Source of the DNA: Desulfobacterales bacterium C00003106
GTDB taxonomy: Bacteria > Desulfobacterota > Desulfobacteria > Desulfobacterales > C00003106
Direction: 5' to 3'
DNA length: 17,075 bases
Assembly (NCBI GenBank): GCA_001751015.1
Contig: MAXM01000064.1
Coordinates: forward strand, 1 to 17,075
Below the pieces are notes generated by a model that searched no databases, was not told where the DNA came from, and worked only from the letters and a program-made list of their open reading frames with translations. Below, one piece after another: positions 15,503 through 17,075 of this stretch. Position 1 is the first letter of the stretch. Every line of letters starts with the position of its first letter. The translations under genes and the position numbers were made by a program.

Positions 15503-15547
15503 GTCAAGTGATCGAGTCAGCATCCTTTGCCGACTCGATCATTTGAC
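15503..15547 (+). terminator. Strong hairpin at the end of the tmc operon
   Basis: A 16-bp stem (15503-15518 with 15532-15547, one G-T wobble pair, 13-nt loop) begins 8 nt after the tmcB stop. It lacks a T-run on the plus strand, so it may be an mRNA-stabilising or rho-dependent-type 3' hairpin rather than a textbook intrinsic terminator. Confidence 0.6.
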
Positions 15548-15884
15548 GATCAAATAGCAGCTCAAGATTCTGATACCTTCTGAAATTCCTCCTACTTTCC
15601 GGCCATCTTCTGCCCCCCCCTTTTTTATCCTGTCAATTTTACGTGTGTAACATTATTCCGAGACCTTATCTGTGGTGATATTTTTATTCACATATCCATT
15701 GAGCTTAAGGCCACCTTTGCCCGATCTCAAATCCCAAAAGCATCAAAATAGCTTGCAGCAACAAGCAGGCACACACACAACCCCTATCGCTAAGCCCTTA
15801 TTCAACTTTTTGATTATCATAATAAGGCTTCTAAACATTTTTTCCTTCTTTAGAGAAGACCCTCGTTGAATCTCTCATTGAATA
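15548..15884. other. Non-coding region between the convergent tmcB and cation transporter genes
   Basis: No supported gene lies here. The short readings in this stretch have no recognisable motifs. It contains a homopolymer pair of eight C followed by six T (about 15613-15626) and a second possible hairpin terminator, listed separately. The composition is A/T-rich and irregular. Confidence 0.7.
15792..15843 (+). terminator. Possible second plus-strand terminator downstream of tmcB
   Basis: AAGCCCTTATT (15792-15802) pairs with AATAAGGCTT (15821-15830) with one bulged C, and a run of six T follows at 15838-15843. The 18-nt loop and the 7-nt distance between stem and T-run weaken it. It could stop read-through before the convergent transporter gene. 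Confidence 0.35.
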
Positions 15885-16883
15885 TCAGGTCCGCTCCGTC
15901 CCCCTGGACGATATCTCACAGAGCAGGCTTCCGTTTCCAGATTGTGGGGTCTCGAACTGGAGGACCGGGTCATCGATCCCAAAGCGATGAAAGAGATTGT
16001 GACGGATGGCGCCGGCGAGCGTCTCCGTCTCGCTCAGGAACTGGTCAGCGACCACCACGTGGCAGGAAAAGGCTCTGCTGGAAGAACTTACATCCCAAGT
16101 ATGAATATGGTGTATACCGCAAACACCGGGAATTTGCTCTAAAGAATCCTTGATCACTGCAATGTCAAGGCCTCTTGGAGTAGCATTCATCAGAATCATG
16201 CCGGCCTCTTTCAGGATAGACCAGGAGTTTTTCAGGATAAAAAGAACAATAAGGATTGAAAGCAAGGGGTCCAGCCAGTACCAGGGTTTAAATATCAGAA
16301 TTGCGCCATTGACCAGCACCACGACAGAGGTCAACAGATCTCCCAGCATGTGAACAAAAGCGCCTCTCACGTTCAGACTGTGCTTGGCATCCCGATGGAG
16401 CAGCCAGGCAGACAGACCATTTCCCAAAACACCGATGCCGGCCATCCACATGACGATCTGTCCGGAGACAACTCCCGGATGACGGAAGCGTCCAAGGGAT
16501 TCATAAACGATGAAAATGGCGGCTCCCAGGAGAATCATGGCGTTGATCAGCGCGGCCAGAATTTCCGCTCGCCGGTAGCCAAAAGTGTTTCGGGCTGAAG
16601 CGCCTTGTTGACCGATACGATAAGCAAAATAGGCAATCAGAATGGCCGTAAAATCACTGAAATTGTGGGTAGCATCAGAGATGAGGGCCATGCTGTTGGC
16701 ATAACTCCCCCCAATGACCTGGGCCACAGGGATTATGAAATTAAATGCCAGCGTTAATAGAAGCCTGGAGCCGGTGGTGTCAGCAATATCCACGTGACCA
16801 CGAACACGAGAAGCCCCTGACTCGTGAGCATGCGCCTGAGAGCTGTTCTTACGGCCATGATCCTTATGTAAACAGTCTTTCAT
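15885..16883 (-). CDS. Cation diffusion facilitator family metal exporter (CzcD/ZitB type)
   Basis: The 332-residue inner-membrane protein should export divalent cations such as Zn2+, Co2+ or Cd2+ from the cytoplasm in exchange for protons. It has six predicted membrane helices (about 42-60, 65-90, 108-128, 143-163, 178-198, 203-222). The transport-site motifs are in helices 2 and 5: DATHNFSD with H73 and D77, and HMLGD with H178 and D182. The H-xxx-D pairs are typical of Zn-type CDF proteins. The N-terminus is His-rich (H6, H9, H18, H20, H30), and the cytoplasmic C-terminal domain (about 235-312) contains HHIHTW. The start is uncertain: no ribosome site precedes the ATG at 16883, and a TTG at 16952 would give 355 aa but lies inside a likely regulatory dyad. 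The exact metal cannot be read from the sequence. Confidence 0.93.
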   Translation of the reverse strand: MKDCLHKDHGRKNSSQAHAHESGASRVRGHVDIADTTGSRLLLTLAFNFIIPVAQVIGGSYANSMALISDATHNFSDFTAILIAYFAYRIGQQGASARNTFGYRRAEILAALINAMILLGAAIFIVYESLGRFRHPGVVSGQIVMWMAGIGVLGNGLSAWLLHRDAKHSLNVRGAFVHMLGDLLTSVVVLVNGAILIFKPWYWLDPLLSILIVLFILKNSWSILKEAGMILMNATPRGLDIAVIKDSLEQIPGVCGIHHIHTWDVSSSSRAFSCHVVVADQFLSETETLAGAIRHNLFHRFGIDDPVLQFETPQSGNGSLLCEISSRGTERT

Positions 16884-16926
16884 AGTGGTAAAAAACTGTA
16901 GAGTGTCTGGTTTCAGAGACAGATCT

Positions 16927-16953
16927 ATTGAGTCTTTATCAATAAGCCTCAAT
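16927..16953 (-). promoter_or_regulatory. Imperfect 27-bp dyad upstream of the cation exporter gene
   Basis: This 27-nt stretch matches its own reverse complement at 20 positions, with perfect ATTGAG/CTCAAT ends. It lies 43-70 nt upstream of the chosen exporter start, where an operator is expected. MerR-family metal sensors bind dyads of this general size between -35 and -10, but I could not place both promoter boxes firmly and no sensor gene is in the window. Confidence 0.3.
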
Positions 16954-17075
16954 CAATTCAAGAAGTTTCTAAAAACAGCCTGCCTGCGTAAAATCAAATC
17001 CATCAGATATCATAACCTTTCAAGATTTGAAATGGGGACGAAATAACTTTCCCAAGTAGGCGCATGGATTTGGGT

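Noticed and set aside
15613..15626. C8-T6 homopolymer as a phase-variation tract
   Set aside because: It is in a non-coding stretch far from any start codon or promoter that I can identify.

Overview
The window looks like chromosomal DNA of a sulfate-reducing member of the Desulfobacterota (old Deltaproteobacteria). The main reason is the gene set at 12134-15494. It encodes a tryptophan-rich repeat protein, a NarI-like membrane cytochrome b and a CCG-domain iron-sulfur protein, which match TmcD, TmcC and TmcB of the Tmc transmembrane redox complex known from sulfate reducers. The other genes are housekeeping genes. I see no tRNA, rRNA, CRISPR array, insertion sequence or phage gene.

Left block, minus strand (80-6460): nadE, a sigma-54-type response regulator, a stand-alone AICAR formyltransferase (C-terminal half of PurH) and a 648-residue protein of unknown function with a TraB/TIKI-like N-terminus. 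Gaps are 1, 69 and 5 nt, so this is probably one operon. Two of these proteins have altered active sites. NadE has Ser where the glutaminase nucleophile Cys should be. The regulator has Gly in place of the Walker B catalytic Glu.

Middle block: a divergent promoter region (6461-6629) separates nadE from a plus-strand proteostasis pair, hsp20 and lon (6630-9504). Lon is complete with all catalytic residues. Convergent to lon are coaBC (coenzyme A synthesis) and a signal-peptide-bearing outer-membrane beta-barrel protein (9587-11591, minus strand).

Right block: 11592-12133 is non-coding and carries two inverted repeats and a possible promoter. The tmcD-tmcC-tmcB operon follows on the plus strand and ends at a strong hairpin. 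No tetraheme cytochrome gene (tmcA) is visible in the window, and the order D-C-B is the reverse of the A-B-C-D order I recall from Desulfovibrio. After a further non-coding stretch, the window ends with a minus-strand cation diffusion facilitator (CzcD type) whose upstream region holds an imperfect dyad.

I did not find a clearly new defence or mobile system. The items most worth a second look are the NadE with an apparently dead glutaminase, the degenerate sigma-54 regulator encoded 1 nt downstream of it, the uncharacterised 648-residue protein in the same operon, and the tmcA-less tmc operon.
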